A stretch of 64,000 nucleotides of DNA, from the NCBI RefSeq assembly GCF_011174705.1, contig NZ_JAANIJ010000002.1:1-64000 (forward strand), written 5' to 3'. Origin of the DNA: Tessaracoccus coleopterorum (GTDB lineage Bacteria; Actinomycetota; Actinomycetes; Propionibacteriales; Propionibacteriaceae). Within the stretch, counting starts at the first letter, position 1, and each line of letters starts with the position of its first letter. Made by a program: the position numbers and the translations under genes. Shown one piece after another: positions 48,801 to 57,967 of the stretch. Under the pieces are notes generated by a model, which ran no database searches, was not told the origin of the DNA, and saw nothing but the letters and a program-made list of their open reading frames with translations.

Positions 48801-50578
48801 ACAGTCATCATCGGTAACCCGCCCTACTCCGTCGGACAGACCAGCGCCAACGACAACAACGCCAACCTGGGCTACCCCACCCTCGACACCAGCATCCGCG
48901 ACACCTACGCCGCCCGCTCCACCGCAACCAACAAGAACAGCCTCTACGACTCCTACATCCGCGCCCACCGCTGGGCCACCGACCGCCTCGGCCAACGCGG
49001 AATCATGGCCTACGTCTCCAACGGCGGCTGGCTCGACGGCAACACCGCCGACGGCATGCGCCTCACCCTGCAAGAAGAGTTCAGCCACATCTGGATCTTC
49101 AACCTCCGCGGAAACCAGCGGACAGCCGGAGAGCTCTCCCGCAAGGAAGGCGGCAAGATCTTCGACTCCGGCAGCCGCAACACCGTAGCCATCACCCTCG
49201 GCATCAAAGACCCGGCCCACACAGGCCCCGCCACCATCCACTACCGCGACATCGGCGACTACCTCGACCGCACCACCAAACTCAACATCCTCACCACCGC
49301 CACCCTCCACGACGACCCCTGGACCGAACTGCAACCCAACAACCACGGCGACTGGCTGAACCAACGCGACGACACCTTCACCCAGTTCACCCCGGTCAGC
49401 GAGATCTTCACCACCCACGGACGTGGGGTGGAGACGACGCGCGATGCCTGGTGCTACAACTTCGACACAACCGCCGTCGAGAGCAACATGCGCCGCATGA
49501 TCGACACCTACAACTCCCAAGCCGCCAAGCGCTTCACCACGGAAGCCGACCTGCTTGACGACCCACGTCAGATCAAGTGGTCAAGCAGTCTCAAACCACG
49601 GGCACTACGAGGCGAGCAGCATTCCTTCACGGGTGCGCCCGTCCCAGCCTCTACCGGCCATTTACCAAGCAGGCGCTCTACTTCGATGATGTTTTCAACC
49701 ACCGCCCCGGGAAGAACCGTCAGTACTTCCCCACGTCTGTAACACAAAATTTCGGATTCCAAGTTATCAGTCCTCATTCGCAGGCCCACTTCTCTGTCTT
49801 GGCCTCAAGTGAACTCGTGGATTGTGCCACCTTCGTCATAACATCGCAGTTCTTCCCACGCTGGACCTACGAGCCCGGTGCAAAGCGTGCGGAGGACTCC
49901 GGCATGCTCTTCGGCGGTGAACAAGACGACCTGATCGACGGCTACCGCCGGATCGACAACATCACTGACACCGCCCTGCTGCAGTACCGCGAAGCCTTCG
50001 GGCCCAAGGTCACCAAGAACGACATCTTCACTTATGTCTACGGCGTCCTCCACTCCCCGCAGTACAGGGAACGCTTCGAAGCCGACCTGAAGAAGATGCT
50101 GCCCCGCATCCCGCTCGCCGCCACCACCGACGACTTCTACGCCTTCGCCTCCGCCGGCCAGCAGCTCATGGACCTGCACATCAACTATGAGACGGTCGAG
50201 CCCTACCCGCTCGAGGAACTGGTGGCACCGGCCGCCGGCCTGGACGAGTACGAACTGTTTGCCGTCACGGACAAGAAGATGAGGTTCGCCTCGAAGACCG
50301 ACAAGTCCACCCTCATCTACAACCCACACATCACACTGCGAGGCATCCCCGACGACGCCCACACCTACCAGCTCGGCTCCCGCTCAGCCCTGGAATGGAT
50401 CATCGACCGCTACTACATCAAGCCCGACAAGCCCTCTGGGATCGTCAACGACCCCAACGCCTGGCCCCGTGAACAGGGAGATCCGCGGTACATCGTCGAC
50501 CTGATCAAGCGCGTGGTGACAGTCTCCGTCGAGACCGTGAGGATCGTTACGGCCCTACCTCAACTCCCATTGGACTAA
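45844..50578 (+). pseudogene. Type ISP single-chain restriction-modification enzyme, many frameshifts
   Basis: One polypeptide that cleaves, translocates and methylates DNA. ATG 45844 (MATVGEIMATFDAAGSQSER). Parts in order: Mrr-like nuclease PDVGIDLVAQDRESGEW ... AIQCKFY (D...QxK); SF2 translocase with Walker A SACGTGKTFTSLKLAEQ near 46435, LILCDEAHRTTG, YMTATPRMF, and motif VI QSVGRVMRKAP; a coupler; N6-adenine methylase motif I DPFTGTGTYIVRLLES near 48492 and catalytic IGNPPYSVGQT near 48815; a long target-recognition region ending KRVVTVSVETVRIVTALPQL. About ten one-base breaks. Repaired length is about 1,575 residues, standard for this family. Confidence 0.75.
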
Positions 50579-50845
50579 GTATCCCTTGACCCGTTCAGAC
50601 AGGGACGGCCCACCACTTTGCGCAAGTGATGGGCGTCCATCACCCTCCAGCTCGCTGAGGCGGTCTCTCCAAACCTGAGCCTCGTCGTAGCGCCCGGCCT
50701 GCTCTAGAAGGTGGACCAGTGCACGCACACTCTTGATGTGGTTGGCCTCTGCTGCTCGGTTGTGCCAGCGTTCGGCCTCTTCCCGATTCCCCACCTCCTG
50801 CCGCAGGGCACCGAGGGCGAACATGGAGACAGGGGGACTGCTGCA
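50555..50845 (-). pseudogene. TPR/Sel1-like repeat protein, 5' end removed by an IS
   Basis: About 95 residues: MFALGALRQEVGNREEAERW, HNRAAEANHIKSVRALVHLL, EQAGRYDEAQVWRDRLSELE make tetratricopeptide-like repeats, then SLSERVKGYLVQWELR and a stop at 50555 overlapping the tail of the RM gene. The N-terminus is cut near 50845 by the IS3 fragment. Convergent with the RM gene. No function can be given beyond protein-protein binding. Confidence 0.55.
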
Positions 50846-50903
50846 CGGATAAGTGACAACTGACTTGTAGTGCCAAGTGGTACCAATAGAGAAGGATGTC
50901 ATC

Positions 50904-51197
50904 ATGCCCAAGCCCTATCCGCGTGAGTTCCGCGACGATCTCGTGCGGGTGGCCCGTCAACGCGACGACGGCGTCACGATCCGGCAGATCGCTACCGACT
51001 TCGGGATCAGCGAGACCTGCCTGCAGAACTGGCTCAAAGCAGCCGAGTTCGACTCCGGGACCCGTCCCGGCGGGACCAGCTCTGAGCTTGCGGAACTGCG
51101 CGAGCTCCGCAAACGCAACCGCCTGCTGGAGCAGGAAAACGAGGTCCTGCGGAAAGCCGCCGCCTACCTCGCGCAGGCGAACCTGCCGGGAAAATGA
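50904..51197 (+). CDS. IS3-family transposase OrfA (second IS3 element)
   Basis: A 97-residue protein: MPKPYPREFRDDLVRVARQR, helix-turn-helix VTIRQIATDFGISETCLQNW and a zipper helix LAELRELRKRNRLLEQENEV. It is intact with an ATG 50904 after SD AGAAGGA. Different from the IS3 element at 8271-9618. Its OrfB partner directly follows but is damaged. Confidence 0.8.
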   Translation: MPKPYPREFRDDLVRVARQRDDGVTIRQIATDFGISETCLQNWLKAAEFDSGTRPGGTSSELAELRELRKRNRLLEQENEVLRKAAAYLAQANLPGK

Positions 51198-51452
51198 TGT
51201 ACCCGCTCGTGACAGAGCCGGTATGCCGCTGTGATGTCGGCGTTGCTGATCGGGGTGTTCAGCCAGCGGTAGTAGGGCTGGCGGGCGAGCTTCAGGACCC
51301 GGCACGTCACCGTGACGGGGATCCCGTCCGCGGCGAGGCCAACACATTATTCGACGCCCACCGCGATGACCCCGAGTTCGGGCACCGGCTACTCGCCGAC
51401 GAGGCCCGCCACGCCGGTGAGGCGATGTCGCACCGGACAGCATGGAAGATCG
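51194..51452 (+). pseudogene. IS3 OrfB fragment with an intern inverted 120-bp block
   Basis: The frame starts MYPLVTE, then bases about 51219-51339 run backwards: read on the minus strand that block encodes LAADGIPVTVTCRVLKLARQ and PYYRWLNTPISNADITA, exactly the piece expected next in IS3 OrfB. After the block the plus strand resumes in register as ANTLFDAHRDDPEFGHRLLA, DEARHAGEAMSHRTAWKIAS, and the gene stops being recognisable near 51452, where an IS1380-type fragment begins on the other strand. The DDE domain is absent. Confidence 0.75.
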
Positions 51453-51600
51453 CGTCGGCCAACCACCTCCCGCAGCCCCGCGGTCAGCCCGACCCGGTTC
51501 GCCATCAGCCGAGGCAGCACCACCCCGGCATGAGCGACCAGGCCCTGCCCGCCCGTGCCGATCTTCAACCGTTTCGACCATCCCAGCGCGGCATCCCGCA
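51452..51600 (-). pseudogene. IS1380-family transposase N-terminal fragment
   Basis: Minus-strand residues WSKRLKIGTGGQGLVAHAGV followed by VLPRLMANRVGLTAGLREVV match the conserved N-terminus of IS1380-type transposases (G-L-V-x-H-A-G...LP-x-LA-D-x-x-G-L-T). Only about 45 residues remain; it is broken at the junction with the IS3 fragment. Confidence 0.55.
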
Positions 51601-51755
51601 CGCCCGATCCCCGAACCACACCAGCAGCGGTACGCTTCACCACGAGGTGCTCCGATCCTTGGACGACTACAAGCCTTAGCAACTCGTATTCTCCCAGGTC
51701 AGAGCACCTTTCCGCGTCCAAACGTGCACCTCTGACCCCGCCCTGTGAATACTCC

Positions 51756-51878
51756 AGGTCAACGGCCTGATCGAACTCGCCCGACGTATCGCCAGAGGGT
51801 TCCGCGAACCCGACAAAGTACCGCCTCCGCATGCTCCTCATCGGCGGCGGTCTACGCATCAAACCCACGCTCAAGTCA
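51756..51878 (+). pseudogene. ISL3-family transposase C-terminal scrap
   Basis: NGLIELARRIARGFREPDK and, one base shifted, YRLRMLLIGGGLRIKPTLK with a stop is the tail of an ISL3-type transposase, unlike the one at 31980 in detail. It ends about 105 bases before the precursor-like ORF of the next cluster. Confidence 0.5.
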
Positions 51879-51983
51879 GAGGAGCCCCCAATTCCGGGGT
51901 GCTACCAAGGCAACGGTGGGGCGGTACCGCGACGAAGTGCTGCCTGATAATCTGCCCTCAGGACCATCACACCGGAGGAAACC

Positions 51984-52181
51984 ATGGACTTCCAGCATTC
52001 ACGAACGCCACTCCTTCCAGACCCTGACTCTGCTGTGCTGACCATTCCCGCCACTGAGGAGGAGTTGCGCAGCGACCTCGAAGCTGTGCTTTCCGAACTC
52101 CACACCGCGGGCGTTCTCGCGTCAGTCGGATCGGTCAGCGTTTCGCACAAGCCTACGATCAATTCAAACAACGGGGGCTGA
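51984..52181 (+). CDS. Candidate RiPP precursor peptide (65 residues)
   Basis: ATG 51984 stands behind an excellent Shine-Dalgarno (GGAGGAA, 51975-51981). The peptide MDFQHSRTPLLPDPDSAVLT, IPATEEELRSDLEAVLSELH has an acidic, helical leader-like N-terminal part (three Glu/Asp-rich turns) and a polar C-terminus TAGVLASVGSVSVSHKPTIN then SNNGG that would be the modified core. No homolog recognised. It directly precedes two radical SAM/SPASM genes, the normal place for a RiPP precursor. In a window rich in frameshifts its C-terminal frame is not secure. Confidence 0.5.
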   Translation: MDFQHSRTPLLPDPDSAVLTIPATEEELRSDLEAVLSELHTAGVLASVGSVSVSHKPTINSNNGG

Positions 52182-52197
52182 ACCCGATGCCCCTCCC

Positions 52198-53322
52198 GTG
52201 GCTGCGAGGGCAGAAGCGCTTGAGAAAGACAAGTACCCTCTTGTCCAGCGAGTGGCCCTGTACGTCACCCTGAAGTGCAATCTACGCTGCCGACACTGCT
52301 ACATCGACGGGTCACCCGCCGGATCCCGTCTGGCTCCCGTCGATCGATCCAGGCTGGTCTCGCTCGTGGCGTCCATGGGCAAACCTGTCGACCTGACAGG
52401 TGGCGAACCATTCATGGTGAGTGATCTCGGGGACTTAGTACGCGAGCTGACGACCGCGGGCGCCACGATCGGGAGTGTGTTCACCAACGCTACTCTTCTT
52501 CGCCGCCGTGATCGTACGCTGCATGAGATCATCGATGCCGTCGGCCGAGTGCGTTGGTACGTAAGCCTCGACGGCGATGAAGTGGCTCACGATCAATTGC
52601 GCGGTCCTGGCTCCTTCCGTGCCGCGTTAGAGGGAGCGGACAGACTTCAGAAACTCGGCCAACAGGTCTTCATCAACACAATGTTGCACTCGGGCGTGGA
52701 CACGCATAGCCTTGAGCGGCTCCACCAGGTGGTGGGAAGTCACGGCTTCGAGCGATGGCGGTTGGATTCGCCGTTCAACGGTGGGGCGTGGATCGACCAC
52801 CGTGAAAGCGACTCACTTACCGATGAATACACGATTGACCTATTGTCCGAGGTTGTGGGGCGCTGGGCCAGCCAGGGCATGCCTTTCGAACTGGAGGCAG
52901 GGCATGTACTGAAGTACCTTGACGACACCCTATACTTCCTCGACTCCTACTCTCCAGACGACCCAGTGTGTCCGTGCCGGACCTTCCCTATTTGGCCCAA
53001 CGCCGACGTGTCATGGTGCCAGGACCTGTCTGAGGGAGAGTTTGTTGTCGGCAATCTGCTGCGGGACGGCCTAGCCCATGTCTACGAGGCTTATGCACCG
53101 TTCAAGACCCGCACAATCTCTGATGTCGCCTCAGCCAATGGCGTCTGCTCATCCTGCAACCTACTATCGTTCTGCGGCACTGGTTGCCGAGTGGGTGCAT
53201 TAGGGGACGGGTCTGGCCTCGACGGCCCAGACCCAGGTGCGTGCCGCCTACACACTGAACGCTTGTACCTTCCCGTCGCTCGGTCGCTCTGCGGATCCAT
53301 CGCAGCGCGACCGACCCGCTGA
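52198..53322 (+). CDS. Radical SAM/SPASM peptide-modifying enzyme 1
   Basis: An intact reading frame of 374 residues; GTG 52198 is the first start, 16 bases after the precursor stop, with weak ribosome signals. The iron-sulfur motif for SAM cleavage is CNLRCRHC (residues about 25-32), followed by the GGE motif VDLTGGEPFM. The C-terminal SPASM region has Cys clusters DDPVCPCRTFPIWPNADVSW, CQDLSEGEF and CSSCNLLSFCGTGCR, ligands for one or two auxiliary clusters. Such enzymes form thioether or carbon-carbon crosslinks in RiPPs. Substrate is inferred to be the upstream peptide. Confidence 0.8.
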   Translation: MAARAEALEKDKYPLVQRVALYVTLKCNLRCRHCYIDGSPAGSRLAPVDRSRLVSLVASMGKPVDLTGGEPFMVSDLGDLVRELTTAGATIGSVFTNATLLRRRDRTLHEIIDAVGRVRWYVSLDGDEVAHDQLRGPGSFRAALEGADRLQKLGQQVFINTMLHSGVDTHSLERLHQVVGSHGFERWRLDSPFNGGAWIDHRESDSLTDEYTIDLLSEVVGRWASQGMPFELEAGHVLKYLDDTLYFLDSYSPDDPVCPCRTFPIWPNADVSWCQDLSEGEFVVGNLLRDGLAHVYEAYAPFKTRTISDVASANGVCSSCNLLSFCGTGCRVGALGDGSGLDGPDPGACRLHTERLYLPVARSLCGSIAARPTR

Positions 53323-53342
53323 AGAGACTGAAGGAGCCGCAC

Positions 53343-54410
53343 ATGGAACATGTGTACGTGACCGACGAAGACCGCCTGTACTCCTTCGCCTCGTCTAGCG
53401 TAGTGACGCTGAATGAGCCCCGCCCGCGCCCGCAGAGCGCACAACACCGCTTACCAGGAAATGCTCGGCTGCGCGTGGTGAAGGGTGAACCGATCTTCTA
53501 CGCTGGAATCGCGATCACCAACGTGTGCAATCTGACTTGTAAGCACTGCCCCGTGTCAGTCACGACAAGTGGAACTCTGCGCCAGGAGTGGGACACAAAA
53601 CGCTTCTCTCGCATGATTTCCGATTTGGTTTCACGCGGGCTAACGCGGGTGTCCATAACCGGCGGCGAGCCCTTCCTTCACAAGAATATTGAGGCACTCT
53701 ACGACGTACTCGCAACCCATGGTATCGAGTCTAAGATCAACACGAACGGACTGTTGGCAGACCCAGATTTGGTTGCGCGTCTCGTACCACGCGGCCTCAT
53801 CGAGATCGACGTGAGTATCAACGACCCACTGGACGATGCCGACAGCTACCTACGGGGTCGGACTACGCTCGAGCACGGATTGAAGCGGCTGAACGACTCG
53901 TGGGCGCCCTTGGAACCTCAATCACGGTTACTGCAAGTTCGGTACTCACCGTCGGCTGCTCGGTAGACTCGAGGCCACCGAGGATCGACTGGCGGCGGCT
54001 GGCGTACGCAGGTGGCGGCTACGTGAGATGCTTCCTAACTTGGACCGTGAACCAGACACCTCTCTCGTTCCATCTCTGTCCGAGGCGAGATTTGCTCTCA
54101 AGGAATTCGCGCTCATGCCGCGTAAACTGCTGGTCTATGGGTACCTGATCGACGCGGTGCGGGGCACACCGGCTGGTAGGCGCTGCCGAAACTTGGAGAA
54201 GCATTACTGCTACGTCTCCTACGACGGCCAGTGCTGGTGGATGGCGGGGCTCAGCGGAGCCCCCTCGGCCACATCGAGACCGATGGAGCGGTGCAGATGA
54301 GCGCGCGCTTGCGGCAGTATGGGACTACCATGGACCTTCCAGTGCGCTGCGTCACATGCCCGGCACGGTACATCTGTTCGGAGTCACCTTGGATCGAGGT
54401 GAGTGAGTAG
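53343..54410 (+). pseudogene. Radical SAM/SPASM peptide-modifying enzyme 2, two frameshifts
   Basis: ATG 53343 (MEHVYVTDEDRLYSFASSSV), 20 bases after enzyme 1, SD AAGGAG. The N-terminal 60 residues may bind peptide; then the SAM motif CNLTCKHC, GGE motif VSITGGEPFLHKNIEALYD, and ribose-binding INTNGLLADPDLV. Near 53920 and 54255 single bases are lost; the rest reads LRLLQVR-like, then LREMLPNLDREPDTSLVPSL, RRCRNLEKHYCYVSYDGQCW and GHIETDGAVQMSARLRQYGT, with the last Cys group RCVTCPARYIC. Stop TAG 54408-54410. Repaired length is about 355 residues. It is paralogous in type but not close to enzyme 1. Confidence 0.7.
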
Positions 54411-54469
54411 GCTACTGGTAGTTCCCAAGGGTCAAACAGCTACGTATTGCACCGATAGCCTCGAGGGCG

Positions 54470-55926
54470 TCACTCGTGCCCAAAACGGCGCAACTCTTCC
54501 TCGCCTTTGAGGAACTGCAGGAGCGTACGTACTGGCATCCCAGTGGCCGCCATCCTCTCTCCGGTTGGGCGGGCTACCTGTCCACCGATGTCGATGTGGG
54601 CCCATGACACCCATCAGGCACGAAGTGCGACAAGAAGGCACCGCCCTGGATCATCGGTGAATCCCATTCCTGTCCTGGCAAAACCTGATGAAGATTCGCG
54701 ACCGTGGCCCGCAACCCCTCGCGAACCTCCACCGGTATCGGCAATGGCCAAAGTCCCTCCCCCACTTCAGCCGCAGCGGCGGCGAGTCTCCCAACAAGTT
54801 GCTCCTCGCCCATGACGCCCGAGACGTATCTGCCTAGTGCTCCGGCACCACTAAGGGTCGAGACTTCAACAACTGTCTGCGCCCCATCCTTGAACGCAGT
54901 AGCCAGTGCTTCGGCAAGAATCAGACGTCCCTCAGCATCAGTCGTGTCGATCTCGACAGTTCGGCCTCCGAACAAATCCAGCACGTCCCCAGGCCTGTAT
55001 GCCGAGCCCCAGGCATGTTCTCTACGACTGGCAAGTACGCTCTAACGGGGATGCCTAGGCGAAGGTCACGGAGCGCGAACATAACAGCCGCCACCGCTGC
55101 GGCGCCGGCTATGTCTCGCCTCATTGAGGACATCATCGATGCACTCTTCAACGACAACCCCCGGAGTCGAAGGTGACCCCTTCCCCACCAATGCGAGCGC
55201 CGGCGCCAGGGAATCGACGCCAGTCGGGCAATAGTCAAGCCGCACAAGCCATCCCGATTCGCTCGATGCCCCAGCGACCGCGCTTAGACCTCCATAACCG
55301 CGAGCGACCAACTCTTCACCACCCACGCACTCCACGTGCAACCCCGCCGCCTCAGCTTCTTGCCTCAGCATGTCAACAAAGGCGGTGGGCCCAAGGCGAT
55401 TCCCAGGGGCGTCCGTCCACAGGCGTGCGCGACCAATTGCTCTCGCGAGCGTGCGCATGTCGTGCTGTTCCGTGCCTGAGGCCCGCACGTTGTCCGCCAC
55501 CAAAACCTGGAACGACACAGAGCCCAGATTCTCCTCGGACTGCGCCGATGCGGCCAAGAGCGCAGATGTATAGACCGCCTCGAGGAGGCCTTGGTCCTCG
55601 GGCAATGTCGCTGCAACGGTCACCATCACTCGTCCAGTGCAGGTCCCCAATGCCTTCTCCATCGCTCGCCATATGTCTCCGCGGGACGCGCCTCCATTCA
55701 GGGAGATCGCACTCACGGAAGACCAGGGGCCAGCAGGAACATCGAGGCGGCGCATGACGCCAGCTCGACTCATGTCTGTATCCACAGACAATAGGTCATG
55801 CACTGGCCCTGCGAGTTCACCCAGAAAGGCGGATTGAAGTGTGCCCAAGCCTCGTGACGGCCCAAGCCAACCTAGTAGGAGGTGCCCCGCCCGTTTGGCC
55901 CCCATAGCGACAAATTCCACAGACAT
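54470..55926 (-). pseudogene. M17-type leucyl aminopeptidase convergent with the radical SAM pair, frameshifted
   Basis: ATG 55926 (MSVEFVAMGAKRAGHLLLGW). The N-terminal domain is divergent; the catalytic domain starts NRLGPTAFVDMLRQEAEAAG and carries the metal residues: Lys in VGKG, Asp in VTFDSGGLSLKSA, Asp in RRDIAGAAAVAAVM, and Asp-Ala-Glu-Gly-Arg in IDTTDAEGRLILAEAL. Usual PGD and NTD spellings are changed (PGARHTGLG, TTDAEGR). It ends LLQFLKGEEELRRFGHE. Breaks near 55155, 54985 and 54640. Repaired length is about 485 residues. It may trim the leader of the modified peptide; a housekeeping peptidase cannot be excluded. Confidence 0.65.
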
Positions 55927-56059
55927 GGAACCACCATATGCTGCTGTCCTCTTGGAGCTGAGGTGTTGTTGGGGCCAGCCTCGATCTTTTTTGGCTGTGA
56001 CTTCCTCTGGATCGTGCCTGTCCCACCGGCACGTCCCTCATCCACGGGAACTCTGCGTC

Positions 56060-56311
56060 GTGGTCGGCGACGATGGCCGGGCCCGGCACGAGCTCGCCGC
56101 GATCATCAACACGCCGGCCAGGACCAACGACACCTGGAAGATCCACTCCCGCATCCCCAAGACTGACCCCATCCACCTCAAGGTCCTCGTGCAGCGCCAC
56201 CGCCGTCTCGAGGCCATCGACGCCAAGCGCCTCACCGAGCTCGCCACCGTTGCCGCGCTGCCCCTCCACCCTTGGCCACCCAGCCCAAGTAGACAACCAA
56301 CACATCATTAG
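56060..56311 (+). CDS. Hypothetical small basic protein
   Basis: A plus-strand frame reading VVVGDDGRARHELAAIINTP, ARTNDTWKIHSRIPKTDPIH, LKVLVQRHRRLEAIDAKRLT looks like a helical, DNA-binding-like small protein, ending PSPSRQPTHH with its stop in a strong terminator. The same frame is open far upstream (to 55841), across the M17 start, so the beginning is undefined; 56060 (GTG GTC) is a guess. No family recognised. Confidence 0.35.
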   Translation: MVGDDGRARHELAAIINTPARTNDTWKIHSRIPKTDPIHLKVLVQRHRRLEAIDAKRLTELATVAALPLHPWPPSPSRQPTHH

Positions 56312-56345
56312 TAGGGGTCCCGCGCAACAGCGCGGGACCCCTACT
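56310..56345. terminator. Strong bidirectional-looking terminator
   Basis: A perfect 16-bp stem AGTAGGGGTCCCGCGC (56310-56325), loop AACA, complement to 56345. It separates the plus-strand small ORF from the minus-strand Tad/secretion operon that ends at 56389. Very stable; no T tract on either side. Confidence 0.65.
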
Positions 56346-56388
56346 GCGTCTTGACAACCGGCCCCCTTGGTAGGGGCACTCAAACCGT

Positions 56389-57318
56389 CTACGGGTTAAC
56401 AACGACTTGGATCTCGCCGATCCTGACCGTTCCGCTGATCTCTCGTTGGAAGGGGATGACCCCAGATCGACCGATGCCGTTCCAGGTCACTTCCCAGTTG
56501 GAGGTGGCGGTGATGGTGTACTCGCCCTGTTTGCTGTATCCCGTTTGCCTGCCGCAGGCCACCGGTGTTTGGGGTCCCATTGAGCGTGGGTCGAACCGCT
56601 GCCCGATGCCACATGTGATGGCCGCGGAGCCGTCCCCAGACTCCATGTGATGTCTTTCAGGCGGGCTGTGATGCTGACGCTGTATCCGCGTTCGGACGCG
56701 GAGTCTGAGATCGGACCGGTGCTGTTGGGGCTCGTTGAGTCCGCCCATAGCCACACTGGCAGGCCCACTGCGCCAAGCGAGTTGGGGTTGGTGGTGAGGG
56801 GTTCGGGTGCGATGCCTAGATCGATCGGCTGCAGGTTCACCTGCGCGATGGCGCGCCAGGCTAGGACTTCTGGGTCTGGGGTGGAAGGTCAGGTGCAGCA
56901 GCGAGCCACCGGTAGAAGGCCAGTCCGAAGTCGGGGTCGGCCTGGTTTGTGCGTGGTGGTACGCAGTAGTAGATGGATCCGTCGGTGTTGCCTGCCCAGA
57001 CTGAATCGGTCTGGGGTGGTTGGGGGTTCGCGGGTGAGCACCAGGCGCTGACTGCGGTGCTCCATGTGCCGCCGCCTGCCGTTGAGCAGGGATCTCGCGT
57101 CCCTGGTAGAAGCACTTCGTCGCTGCGCCGCCACCGCCGCTGGGGTCACCGGCACCACCACCGCCGGTGTCGCTTCCTCCGCCAGGCTCACACTCGACGA
57201 CCCAACAGCTTCCACCGAAATCGCATTCCTCCCGTGGGCATGCCGCCGATGCTGTCGGCGCCCAGACGACGCCGATAAGGATGATTAGCGCGGCAGCGGT
57301 GAGGAGTCGCTTCAACAT
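56389..57318 (-). pseudogene. Secreted protein at the end of the Tad operon, frameshifted
   Basis: ATG 57318 overlaps the stop of the lipoprotein gene. A signal peptide MLKRLLTAAALIILIGVVWA ends PTASA; then a Cys-rich and Gly-rich start (CPREECDFGGSCWVVECEPG), a region in another frame (VWAGNTDGSIYYCVPPRTNQ, ADPDFGLAFYRWLAAAPDLP, VNLQPIDLGIAPEPLTTNPN, SLGAVGLPVWLWAD) and a C-terminal beta domain (CGIGQRFDPRSMGPQTPVAC, GEYTITATSNWEVTWNGIGR). The pattern 'LPVWLWA...W.V.W' is typical of secreted proteins in actinobacterial Tad-like clusters that are often mislabelled ATP/GTP-binding. Three or more frame breaks. Repaired length is about 305 residues. Confidence 0.5.
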
Positions 57319-57941
57319 TTCGCCAGCTCGGTGTCAGTCAGCGCGGCCCGCCAGGAGCCGTCCTTCATCTTCTCCATGAGGTCCTTGACCTTCATGGTCT
57401 GATCTGGCTTGATGGCATTGGCTGCAGGTTCCCTGTGGTCGCATCGACGATCCGAAGATGTCGGGGGTCGAAGCAGTAGTTGACCTCAGCTGTTGTCACT
57501 CCGTCAGAGTTGGTGACCGGATCCGAGATCACCGCGTCCCTGAGAATCAGGTCCCCTGGCGGACCTGGTTGTTATCCCTGTGTCTCACGACTACCTCAAC
57601 GACATCAGTCGCTGCCTGGCCTGTTGTGACGTGCTGGAGCTCGGTCAGGTCCTTCAGCTCTGGGTCGCGCAGGAACTTGTCCAGCACTGTGTAGTAGTTC
57701 TGCCAGCCGGTCCGGATCTCGGCCTGGACGGGCGAATCACCGGCCGGGTCGTCGGGAAGGACTCGATGGCCGTCGGCGTCGGTGTCGGTGTCGGTGAAGG
57801 GACGGCGTCACGGGCGGGGAAGGGACAGTTGTGGGTGTCGTGCTGATGGATTGGGTGGGGCTCGGGGTGGGCCCGGTGCCGGGGTGCAGCCGACCAGCGT
57901 GATGATCGTGACGGCGAGGGCGATCGCGAGGCGGGTGTTCA
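57314..57941 (-). pseudogene. Lipoprotein of the Tad operon, frameshifted
   Basis: ATG 57941 (MNTRLAIALAVTIITLVGCT) has a lipobox LVGC. After a Pro-rich or broken linker the main part is EIRTGWQNYYTVLDKFLRDP, ELKDLTELQHVTTGQAATDV, NNQVRQGDLILRDAVISDPV and AEVNYCFDPRHLRIVDATTG, then DQTMKVKDLMEKMKDGSWRA, ALTDTELAKC. The helical-sheet NTF2-like shape and position suggest an assembly lipoprotein. At least two one-base losses. Repaired length is about 205 residues. Overlaps the next gene start. Confidence 0.5.
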
Positions 57942-57967
57942 TGGCTAGATCATCTCCATCAGGTCGG

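Noticed and set aside
48753..49520. Minus-strand open frame of about 255 codons rich in Val, Gly and Ala
   Set aside because: Antisense shadow of the methylase domain of the type ISP enzyme; low-complexity composition and no ribosome site.
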